Shown here: positions 23,413 through 28,185 of the stretch, in pieces
Numbering within the stretch: the first letter of the stretch is position 1
Layout: each line of letters starts with the position of its first letter
Source: a virus
Length of the DNA stretch: 28,185 nucleotides
Strand: one strand, 5' to 3'
Virus record (IMG/VR): IMGVR_UViG_3300028388_001718
Coordinates: 1-28,185 of that record
The notes under the pieces: model-generated
Told to the model about the DNA's origin: nothing
What the model saw: only the letters and a program-made list of their open reading frames with translations
Database searches by the model: none
Program-made: the position numbers and the translations under genes

Positions 23413-23493
23413 GGTTGGCGGGTTATCCATCGTCACCGCCGAGCGCCGCCCGATGGTGGCAGTAATTACCCGCATCAATTTGAGCTTGATCAT
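23392..23493 (-). CDS. tiny ORF in the icd position, 33 aa
   Basis: Directly after the C4-like RNA on the same strand is a short open frame with ATG at 23493 and a second in-frame ATG at 23475. It encodes a basic peptide with RVITATIGRRSAV followed by TMDNPPTKKKGR. From memory, similar short peptides with a conserved MDxPPTKKKGR-like end occur in the ash/icd-like immunity segments of enterobacterial prophages. In P1, icd (a cell division inhibitor) lies between c4 and ant. There is no strong ribosome site, and much of the frame overlaps a GC-rich hairpin region (23418-23473), so conservation may come from RNA rather than peptide. Confidence 0.4.
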   Translation of the reverse strand: MIKLKLMRVITATIGRRSAVTMDNPPTKKKGRI

Positions 23494-23496
23494 TTT

Positions 23497-23596
23497 CGTG
23501 GCGCCACGGATATGACCAGAGGCTTGGCGGGGCTAGGTCGTTCGGGGACTCCCAAACCTTAACCAACAGCTACTTACGGCGCGCTGTGAAGCCAAG
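23497..23596 (-). ncRNA. c4: C4-like antisense RNA
   Basis: The segment is GC-rich, has no supported gene and folds well. On the minus strand the 5' end CTTGGC (23596-23591) pairs with GCCAAG (23528-23523), enclosing a hairpin in which GTTTGGG and CCCGAAC (one mismatch) close an AGTC loop. It ends near a CGTGGCGCCACG palindrome (23508-23497). The order promoter, CUUGGCUUCAC start, GGGAGUCCCC loop, and GCCAAGCC matches my memory of the C4 antisense RNA class of phages P1 and P7, about 80 bases long, which represses antirepressor synthesis. Two adjacent segments, CCTAGCCCC (23537-23529) and CAAGCCTCTG (23526-23517), have perfect complements in nearby leaders. I could not run a covariance search. 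Confidence 0.62.
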
Positions 23597-23599
23597 GGC

Positions 23600-23608
23600 A
23601 TTATATCA
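23600..23608 (-). promoter_or_regulatory. extended -10 promoter of the C4-like RNA
   Basis: On the minus strand TGATATAAT combines a perfect -10 hexamer (TATAAT, 23605-23600) with TG one base upstream. No good -35 is seen. The start would be near 23593-23594, at the first stem of the RNA. The stop codon of the preceding 25-aa ORF lies within the hexamer. Confidence 0.6.
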
Positions 23609-23678
23609 CATTAGGCTTTGATTTTTTCCTGTCTTGTATGCTTGCGGTGGCTTCTGCGTCTATGTTGAATAAGATCAT
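23601..23678 (-). CDS. possible 25-aa peptide upstream of the C4-like RNA
   Basis: An ATG overlapping the stop of the 76-aa gene (TAATG) has AGGAG nine bases upstream. The 25-residue product has an acidic first half (LFNIDAEATASIQ) and a basic end (DRKKSKPNVI). The stop-start overlap and ribosome site suggest coupled translation. The stop lies within the promoter of the C4-like RNA. No family can be given for so short a peptide. Confidence 0.4.
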   Translation of the reverse strand: MILFNIDAEATASIQDRKKSKPNVI

Positions 23679-23908
23679 TATTGTTGCTCCTGTAATGGAT
23701 CAAACTCGCTTAGAACCATTTCAGCTATATAATTCTTTGCTGTAATTATGTTTGAGCTGCATCCATGCTTGCAAGTTGGTAGGTCATCTCTGTCTTGACC
23801 GCCAACAGACCCTTTGCCGCAATTAGTATAATAGGCTTCCCCGCAATTACAGATTTCACTACCATTAGCATAATGCTTTATTAGTTTTTTAAAGCTATCT
23901 GACGACAT
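23678..23908 (-). CDS. Cys-rich small protein, possible zinc ribbon, 76 aa
   Basis: I chose the ATG at 23908, with GGAG twelve bases upstream; a GTG at 23917 would add three residues. Five Cys occur in EICNCGEAYYTNCGKG and LPTCKHGCSS, a spacing (CxC...C...CxxxC) that could bind one zinc ion. The start is helical (SSDSFKKLIKHYANG) and the end is an acidic helix. It lies between the 59-aa gene and the 25-aa ORF in the minus-strand immunity operon. Function unknown; DNA or RNA binding is only a guess from the Cys pattern. Confidence 0.55.
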   Translation of the reverse strand: MSSDSFKKLIKHYANGSEICNCGEAYYTNCGKGSVGGQDRDDLPTCKHGCSSNIITAKNYIAEMVLSEFDPLQEQQ

Positions 23909-23913
23909 TGTTA

Positions 23914-24093
23914 TCACTCCATTATTTGCATGTATTCGCGTTTTTCTTGTTCTGCATGAAGGTTCAGCGAGCCAAGGTAAAGCATAATCGGCACAGCTTG
24001 GTATTTTTCCGTATTGATCTGCCTTGCAGTCATTTCGTTAAACGTCTCTAAGATACCTTCTAGCGTTGCCTTTTCTACTATTACCCAGCTCAT
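23914..24093 (-). CDS. small hypothetical protein, 59 aa
   Basis: First gene of the minus-strand immunity operon, about 25 bases after the predicted start of transcription. The ATG is preceded by AAGGGGCTAGGC, which serves as ribosome site and is also the 9-base complement of the C4-like RNA. The product is a helical, slightly acidic protein (SWVIVEKATLEGILETFNEM, then PIMLYLGSLNLHAEQEKREY). Five bases separate its stop from the next gene's ATG. No family recognised. Confidence 0.55.
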   Translation of the reverse strand: MSWVIVEKATLEGILETFNEMTARQINTEKYQAVPIMLYLGSLNLHAEQEKREYMQIME

Positions 24094-24123
24094 GCCTAGC
24101 CCCTTTTCTCTGTGTATGGATTC

Positions 24124-24155
24124 AATATAGACACTAATTGCGAAACTTACAAGTT
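24124..24155 (-). promoter_or_regulatory. promoter with palindrome over -35
   Basis: On the minus strand TTGTAA (24152-24147) and TATATT (24129-24124) are 17 bases apart; the start is near 24117. AACTT-AC-AAGTT (24144-24155), a palindrome with perfect 5-base arms, covers the -35. A gene for a ribbon-helix-helix-like protein begins 77 bases away on the other strand, so it is a candidate operator for that protein. The rest of the gap 24094-24231 is A/T-rich. Confidence 0.5.
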
Positions 24156-24231
24156 AAATATTTATTTATTTAGGTTTACTTTTAATAATTCCAAGTGATA
24201 GGATGGAACCCTACCCACAAGGAGAATAAAG

Positions 24232-24387
24232 ATGACAAAGCAAGTAAAGTTATTAGAAGTAACCAACAATGCTCTAGATGAACTGGTAATGCTGCGCAAG
24301 GAAAAGACCCCGCACCTAGTACCAAAGAAACAAGATATTGTCGCCGAGCTGATTATTGCGGCGCTAAAAAAGGAAAGCAAAAAATGA
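24232..24387 (+). CDS. ribbon-helix-helix-like DNA-binding protein, 51 aa
   Basis: This short gene has AAGGAG seven bases before its ATG. The product fits the ribbon-helix-helix pattern: an N-terminal strand (TKQVKLLEV), a first helix (NNALDELVMLRKE), a loop with Pro, and a second helix (KKQDIVAELIIAALKK). The size matches Arc/Mnt-type repressors, which bind as dimers through the strand. In P22, Arc controls the antirepressor gene, so a similar regulatory role here is reasonable but not shown. It begins the plus-strand early operon and has a palindrome in the promoter of its divergent neighbour. Confidence 0.6.
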   Translation: MTKQVKLLEVTNNALDELVMLRKEKTPHLVPKKQDIVAELIIAALKKESKK

Positions 24388-24463
24388 AATGGTTTAAATG
24401 TATTTACACCACTTTGTTTTTAATTTAGTGTGAAATGGTCTAGCACAAAGCATGGGTGATAAT

Positions 24464-25000
24464 ATGGAATGCATTAAGTGTAGAAAAAATCTTTCATTGG
24501 ATAATTTTTATAATGACAATAGCAAATCTTCTGGGAAGAAACCTAGATGCAAAAAGTGTGAATTGCTATATATCGATAAAGACAGGAGAAGAAAATATGA
24601 GGCTGAATATTGGTCGCATCCTGATCGAATAGAGAAGAAGCGAAAGAAACAAAGGGATCACATGGCAGCAAACAAGGATAAATACAAGGAAAAAAGGAAA
24701 GAGTACTTAAAAACAGATAAGGGTATTGCCATGTATAGGCGGCAAGCACAAAAGCGCTACGCGATGGAAAAAGCTGCTTATGTGGAGAATGTTGACCCAT
24801 TAGAGGTCTACCAGTCACAGGATGGGGTTTGTTATTTATGCAATGGTAAATTCACATTTAAAGAAATGGAGATGGATCACGTACATCCAATTGCAAAAGG
24901 CGGAAAGCATAAAAGATCAAACTGCAAAATGGCTTGTGTAAAATGCAATAGAAGCAAGGGTTCAAAGACCCTAGAGGAGTTGACTTATCAAGTGGTTTAA
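24464..25000 (+). CDS. HNH endonuclease with N-terminal zinc-finger segment
   Basis: The C-terminal 55 residues form an HNH nuclease: GVCYLCNGKF, then MEMDHVHPIAKGGKHKRSNC, then ACVKCNRSKGSKTLEEL, with two CxxC pairs for zinc and the catalytic DH and N. The N-terminal segment (MECIKCRKNLSLDNFYND, then RCKKCE) is a second four-Cys metal site, followed by a long basic helical linker of KKRKKQRDH type. GGTGAT precedes the ATG at 24464; the ATG at 24452 would add four residues. Such genes act in phages as free-standing homing endonucleases. It is directly upstream of the replication initiator-like gene, whose beginning it overlaps. Confidence 0.85.
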   Translation: MECIKCRKNLSLDNFYNDNSKSSGKKPRCKKCELLYIDKDRRRKYEAEYWSHPDRIEKKRKKQRDHMAANKDKYKEKRKEYLKTDKGIAMYRRQAQKRYAMEKAAYVENVDPLEVYQSQDGVCYLCNGKFTFKEMEMDHVHPIAKGGKHKRSNCKMACVKCNRSKGSKTLEELTYQVV

Positions 25001-25709
25001 ACATCAATCAACTGCAAACATGGATGCAAAGCTTCAGGAGGTTTTACTCGATTACGGTTTAGAGGGTTACGGCCTTTACTGGTATTGTTTAGAGCTTATA
25101 GCGAAGGATGTGGAGCCTGAAAACTTAACATTCGAGCTTGAGCATGATTGCAGAATAATAGCTCGAAACACAGGCTCAACAAGCCAGAAAGTCCAAGAGA
25201 TGATGACAAAGTTTGTTGAGTTAGGGCTTTTTGAGAACAATTCTAATGTAATAACATGCCTAAAGCTGGCAAAAGTTAGCGATGACTACACAGCAAAGCT
25301 TGTTCGCAATAATCCGCCTGAAAGCCGCATAAATGCTTATGTCCGACAAACTCCGACAAAATCCGAGAAAGTCCCCCTAGAACAGAGTAAAACAGATAAG
25401 ACTAAAACATATAAAAGTAAACAAGATGATACCAATGTAACAATTGTGCTTGACCACCTAAACACAGTTTGCGGTCGTAATTTCAGCACTAGTAAAGAAG
25501 TCGAGGCAAGACTAAAGAAATACACGGTCGATGATTTAAAAATGGTTATTGAGTACAAGGCGAAGCAATGGATGGGAACTGATATGCAAATGTATCTAAG
25601 ACCGTCAACATTGTTCAACAAAACCAAATTCGAGGGATACTGGAACGATGCCCAGCAGCAGGTTCCAGCTAACCAGCAAAACCAGAGCACCCAGCAGGGG
25701 GCGGATTGA
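24987..25709 (+). CDS. phage replication initiator-like protein (DUF4373-like) with possible AUC start
   Basis: The N-terminal domain resembles the winged-helix DUF4373/Lin1244-type domain: WFKHQSTANMDAKLQEVLLD, then YGLEGYGLYWYCLELIAKDV. The C-terminal domain (LDHLNTVCGRNFSTSKEVEA, then VDDLKMVIEYKAKQWMGTDM and YLRPSTLFNKTKFEGYWN) matches the conserved end of phage replisome organisers. The only ATG, at 25020, has no ribosome site and cuts off the conserved WFKHxxxA residues. The frame is open to an ATC at 24987, with AGAGGAG exactly seven bases upstream; other members begin with Met at this place. I give the longer form, about 240 residues, with ATC as proposed start. Confidence 0.72.
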   Translation: MKWFKHQSTANMDAKLQEVLLDYGLEGYGLYWYCLELIAKDVEPENLTFELEHDCRIIARNTGSTSQKVQEMMTKFVELGLFENNSNVITCLKLAKVSDDYTAKLVRNNPPESRINAYVRQTPTKSEKVPLEQSKTDKTKTYKSKQDDTNVTIVLDHLNTVCGRNFSTSKEVEARLKKYTVDDLKMVIEYKAKQWMGTDMQMYLRPSTLFNKTKFEGYWNDAQQQVPANQQNQSTQQGAD

Positions 25710-25711
25710 CC

Positions 25712-26050
25712 ATGGATAAAGAGCGATCATTCAAGTCGGTAATGGCTTCAATTGCCACGATGTACGACAAACAGATAACCAAAGAATTGGTGATGATGTA
25801 CTGGAATACGCTGAGTTTTGCTAAACCTGAACACCTTCAGCGGGCGCTAAGCGACCACATTGCAGACAAAGAGCAAGGGCGCTTCATGCCAAAGCCTGCT
25901 CACTTGATCGCGTGGATTGAATCGTACCAAGCGCATGACAAGCGACAAGATGAGATTCGCCAGCAGTTAGAGCAATCCAGAATCGAGAAGAAGCCGCAAG
26001 ATAAAACGGAAGGCTTGGAAGTACTAAAAAAATTAAAGGCTGAACTATGA
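25712..26050 (+). CDS. putative helicase loader, 112 aa
   Basis: The gene lies between the initiator-like gene and the DnaB-like helicase, the usual place of a helicase loader. The sequence is helical, with FKSVMASIATMYDKQITKEL, then VMMYWNTLSFAKPEHLQRAL and FMPKPAHLIAWIESY, a pattern seen in small phage loaders and in G39P-like proteins. No ATPase motif is present, so it is not a DnaC-type loader. The ATG at 25712 is three bases after the preceding stop. The C-terminal 35 residues are highly charged and could be flexible. Function is inferred from position and shape. Confidence 0.6.
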   Translation: MDKERSFKSVMASIATMYDKQITKELVMMYWNTLSFAKPEHLQRALSDHIADKEQGRFMPKPAHLIAWIESYQAHDKRQDEIRQQLEQSRIEKKPQDKTEGLEVLKKLKAEL

Positions 26051-27309
26051 ATTTTGAAAAACCACTGATTGGGGCGCTATTGGTTGACAGTTCGGCAATT
26101 GAGTCAGTCAAGGTTAAGCTAAACCCGTCTCAATTTATGAATACCGATTGTAGCGAGATTTACCGTGCTATCTGTTCTTTGCACGACAAAGGTGAAAGCA
26201 CTGACGTTTTGAGCGTTAGTGATGAAGTAAGTCGCGACAAATATCACACTGGCCCAAACGTACTAAACCTAATTTCTGAATGCTATGAGTCTTGCCCTAG
26301 TGCGATAAATGCTGAGAGCTACGCAGAGCGCGTCCTAGATGCTCATAAGCGTAGACTGGTATCAACACTCGCAAATATAGCTGAAACGGCGGACAACGGC
26401 GCTCAGGCCGTAGACGAGGCATTAAAACAACTGACAGAGATAAATAACAGCGAAACAAACAGCCAGCGCCACATTAACGATGCTTTAACATCGGTTATCG
26501 AACGTACCGAGCGCATATTCTCAGGCGAAGGCGAGGACTGGATTAGGACGGGGTTGATTGACCTAGATCGACAGATAGACGGTTTTGCTAATGGTGGCCT
26601 ATACATCCTTGGTGCGCGTCCTAGCATGGGTAAGACCGCGTTAGCTTTAAACTTTGTGAATGAAGCAATATTCAAAGACATCCCAACGATATTCTTCACG
26701 ATGGAAATGCCAGATCATGAGTTGGCGTATCGCCAGGTATGCGCTTGCGCCTCACTGAATACTAAATCACAAAAAGACATGCAGGATGAAGATTGGCCCA
26801 AGCTAACCGCTGGTTTTACCATGCTAAAAGACAAACCATTGATCATTGACGATGGTGCAGGCTATACCGTTGATTATCTGAAAAACGCTATCCGTACTCA
26901 CGCAGCAAAAACCGAAAAAAGCTTTTATGTCATTGATTACCTTCAATTAATTAGGATTAAAGGTGACAACCGTGTTACCGGTATTGGTGAGATAACCAGA
27001 GAGCTAAAGCTATTAGCGAAAAGCATTGACCGCCCAATATTGCTATTGAGCCAGTTAAACCGCGGCCTTGAGCAGCGTAATGACAAGCGCCCAATCATGT
27101 CAGACTTACGGGAATCAGGCGAAATAGAACAAGATGCCGATGTGATTATTTTCATTTACCGAGATGAGATTTACAACGAGGATTCGCCGGATGCGGGTAT
27201 TGCTGAGCTTTTGGTGAGAAAGAACAGGCAGGGCGAGACGGGTGTTATCCGTGTAGCCTCAAACCTTAAATACTCGCGATTCGATAACTTAAACTTAAAT
27301 AGGGGGTAA
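26047..27309 (+). CDS. replicative DNA helicase (DnaB-like)
   Basis: Hexameric 5'-3' helicase for phage DNA replication. The N-terminal domain (about 1-105) is the DnaB dimerisation domain, beginning EKPLIGALLVDSSAIESVKV. The C-terminal RecA-like domain has Walker A GARPSMGKT at 189-197, catalytic Glu220 in FFTMEM, Walker B VIDYLQLI at 295-302, and motif H3/H4 with LLLSQLNRGLEQR (about 332-344) and SDLRESGEIEQDADVIIF (352-369). KNRQGETGVI near the end carries the arginine-finger region. At 420 residues it is a little shorter than host DnaB but complete. It overlaps the loader gene by four bases. Confidence 0.95.
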   Translation: MNFEKPLIGALLVDSSAIESVKVKLNPSQFMNTDCSEIYRAICSLHDKGESTDVLSVSDEVSRDKYHTGPNVLNLISECYESCPSAINAESYAERVLDAHKRRLVSTLANIAETADNGAQAVDEALKQLTEINNSETNSQRHINDALTSVIERTERIFSGEGEDWIRTGLIDLDRQIDGFANGGLYILGARPSMGKTALALNFVNEAIFKDIPTIFFTMEMPDHELAYRQVCACASLNTKSQKDMQDEDWPKLTAGFTMLKDKPLIIDDGAGYTVDYLKNAIRTHAAKTEKSFYVIDYLQLIRIKGDNRVTGIGEITRELKLLAKSIDRPILLLSQLNRGLEQRNDKRPIMSDLRESGEIEQDADVIIFIYRDEIYNEDSPDAGIAELLVRKNRQGETGVIRVASNLKYSRFDNLNLNRG

Positions 27310-27311
27310 GT

Positions 27312-27635
27312 ATGAAACAACCACACGAAATGACAGATATAGAGCTTAATAGGGCTATGATTTGGTGTTACCACAAAGGGACAATAAGGTATGCGGCTGG
27401 AATGGACTTTTGTGTAGAGGTTACACAAGACTTTAGGTCTCTTGACTATATAGACGATTACAATCAAACAATGCCGCTAGCTTTTAACAATGGAGTGAAC
27501 ATCCATGTGACGTTTAGCGATTCAAACAAATTCAGGGCATACGAGCAGAACGCAAGGTTTAGTGCGACTAGAGAAACCCCTCTCCGCGCAATCTGCGAAG
27601 TATTAGTAGCCATTGCAATGGAGAAGGCAAAATGA
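27312..27635 (+). CDS. NinX-like protein (DUF2591-like), 107 aa
   Basis: The pattern fits the phage NinX/DUF2591 family: an N-terminal helix (MTDIELNRAMIWCYHKG), a central acidic and aromatic section (FRSLDYIDDYNQTMPLAF), a strand with INIHVTF-like NGVNIHVTFSD, and TPLRAICEVLVAIAMEKA at the end. The family is frequent in lambdoid phages, but its function is unknown. It begins two bases after the helicase stop and overlaps the next gene. Confidence 0.65.
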   Translation: MKQPHEMTDIELNRAMIWCYHKGTIRYAAGMDFCVEVTQDFRSLDYIDDYNQTMPLAFNNGVNIHVTFSDSNKFRAYEQNARFSATRETPLRAICEVLVAIAMEKAK

Positions 27636-28048
27636 CACCGATTTACCACGGCATGAAGCCAACAGTAAAGCTTAGCGCTGGCCTAAAGCTTAGCGCGTAT
27701 GAGAAAGAAAAAATTAAGGCTATCAACAACTTAGAAGCTTTCGAAATGGTTGAGCGCAGAACGCAAAACCGAGTCAAGGCAAGGGGTTCGGCTAGAGGTT
27801 ATCAAGTGCGAGAGTCGGGAGGCGCGCTTAGGTTTCAGGTTTACCGTGAGTATAACGGTGAGCGGCTTTATTTTCTGAGTAGCAAAAGAGAGGAGTCGGC
27901 CCAGTGGCTTGCTAATCATACGACCCACGCAATAAATCAAGGCACACTGCGCGAGATGTGGAAATTGTTTAAGCGCAAGAAGTACGACGAAGCAATCAAA
28001 AAATACGGCGACCCTGAGCTGTCTGGTAGTTTTAGCCAATACTTTTGA
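27632..28048 (+). CDS. hypothetical basic protein, 138 aa
   Basis: The protein is basic and contains a repeated LSAGLKLSAYEKEKI-like start (KLSAGLKLSA), a helix with Arg-Arg, and then a beta-rich part: RGYQVRESGGALRFQVYREY followed by NGERLYFLSSKREESAQWLA. This strand-strand-helix arrangement resembles small AP2-like or integrase-arm DNA-binding domains, but I cannot assign it firmly. The end is Lys- and Gly-rich. It overlaps the NinX-like gene by four bases and is followed by about 68 bases without a gene. Confidence 0.55.
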   Translation: MTPIYHGMKPTVKLSAGLKLSAYEKEKIKAINNLEAFEMVERRTQNRVKARGSARGYQVRESGGALRFQVYREYNGERLYFLSSKREESAQWLANHTTHAINQGTLREMWKLFKRKKYDEAIKKYGDPELSGSFSQYF

Positions 28049-28116
28049 TACATTCTGCCAATGCTATATGAAATAGGTCGTGTAATATTGGAATAACTAA
28101 CAACGGGAGACAAAAG

Positions 28117-28185
28117 ATGAAAATCAAAAACAAATATACAGGAAAAGTAATACTAGAAATAAATGGCTTAATTGACGCAGACCTA
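28117..28185 (+). CDS. 5' end of a probable pentapeptide-repeat protein (partial)
   Basis: A GGGAG site eight bases before the ATG starts an open frame that runs off the window. The 23 visible residues (MKIKNKYTGKVILEI, then LIDADL) resemble the beginning of phage pentapeptide-repeat proteins, which often start with MKIKN-x-(F/Y)TG and continue with A(D/N)L repeats. Only one ADL is visible, so the repeats must be confirmed outside the window. Confidence 0.45.
   Translation, partial: MKIKNKYTGKVILEINGLIDADL

Noticed and set aside
23411-23515. Plus-strand open frame (LVGGLSIVTAERRP...) in the GC-rich region
   Set aside because: It starts inside a terminator T-tract and is open only because the region is GC-rich; structured RNA on the other strand explains it better.
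23458-23600. attP site or replication origin at the GC-rich palindromes
   Set aside because: No integrase gene or tRNA 3' end is nearby and no iterons are seen; the order of promoter and stems fits an RNA gene better.
23500-23630. Plus-strand frame through the C4-like segment and possible tRNA-like GTTCG/GGGACTCCC
   Set aside because: No start codon with a ribosome site; the sequence does not fit a tRNA T-arm with a 7-bp acceptor and CCA end.
1-28185. CRISPR arrays, rRNA, complete tRNA, insertion sequences
   Set aside because: No regularly spaced repeats, no rRNA-like sequence, no tRNA cloverleaf and no transposase or terminal repeats were found by reading.

Overview
The window is the late half and part of the early region of a tailed double-stranded DNA phage (or prophage) of siphovirus type with an HK97-style head. 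The host is most likely a gammaproteobacterium: intermediate G+C, strong Shine-Dalgarno sequences, sigma70-like promoters, a P1/P4-style immunity motif and a phage copy of a ribosome-modulation-factor-like protein. No integrase or CI-like repressor is visible; they may lie outside the window, since an antirepressor with its control elements is present. Both ends cut genes, so this is an internal piece of a larger genome.

Layout. 1-1.9 kb: a promoter, then several small basic or membrane proteins including a holin candidate, with tandem hairpins in a 190-base gap. 1.9-10.2 kb: the head and neck module in canonical order (small and large terminase, portal, Mu F/SPP1 gp7-like protein, S78 protease, HK97-fold capsid, terminator, small protein, gp6-like connector, head-tail adaptor, gp10-like protein, DUF3168 tail terminator, tail tube). 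10.2-19.1 kb: the tail module: tail chaperone with a -1 frameshift extension, tape measure, distal tail protein with an inserted carbohydrate-binding-like module, hub protein ending in a glycine-rich adhesin-like domain, an inverted small moron-like gene, and a beta-helix tailspike with an S74 self-cleaving chaperone. 19.1-20.1 kb: the lysis cassette (M15 endolysin, two-TM holin candidate, overlapping Rz/Rz1 spanins).

20.1-22.7 kb: minus-strand operon running from an RMF/CrpP-like gene through a KilAC antirepressor to coiled-coil genes. 22.8-23.4 kb: a two-gene plus-strand cassette. 23.4-24.1 kb: a minus-strand immunity segment with small genes, a structured RNA resembling the C4 antisense RNA of phages P1/P7, and a tiny ORF in the position of icd. 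24.2-28.1 kb: plus-strand early genes: ribbon-helix-helix protein, HNH endonuclease, replication initiator-like protein, helicase loader candidate, DnaB-like helicase, NinX-like protein, an unknown, and the start of a probable pentapeptide-repeat protein.

The most interesting system is the antirepressor control circuit. The antirepressor leader holds an 18-bp-stem terminator ending in six U residues just before the ribosome site, plus an alternative pairing that could compete with it. The C4-like RNA, transcribed from its own extended -10 promoter about 1.4 kb away, has a perfect 10-base complement in the loop of that terminator and an adjacent 9-base complement over the Shine-Dalgarno of the first gene of its own operon. 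In P1 and P7, C4 sits directly upstream of icd-ant; here the unit is split by the opposite-strand cassette, so regulation would be in trans.
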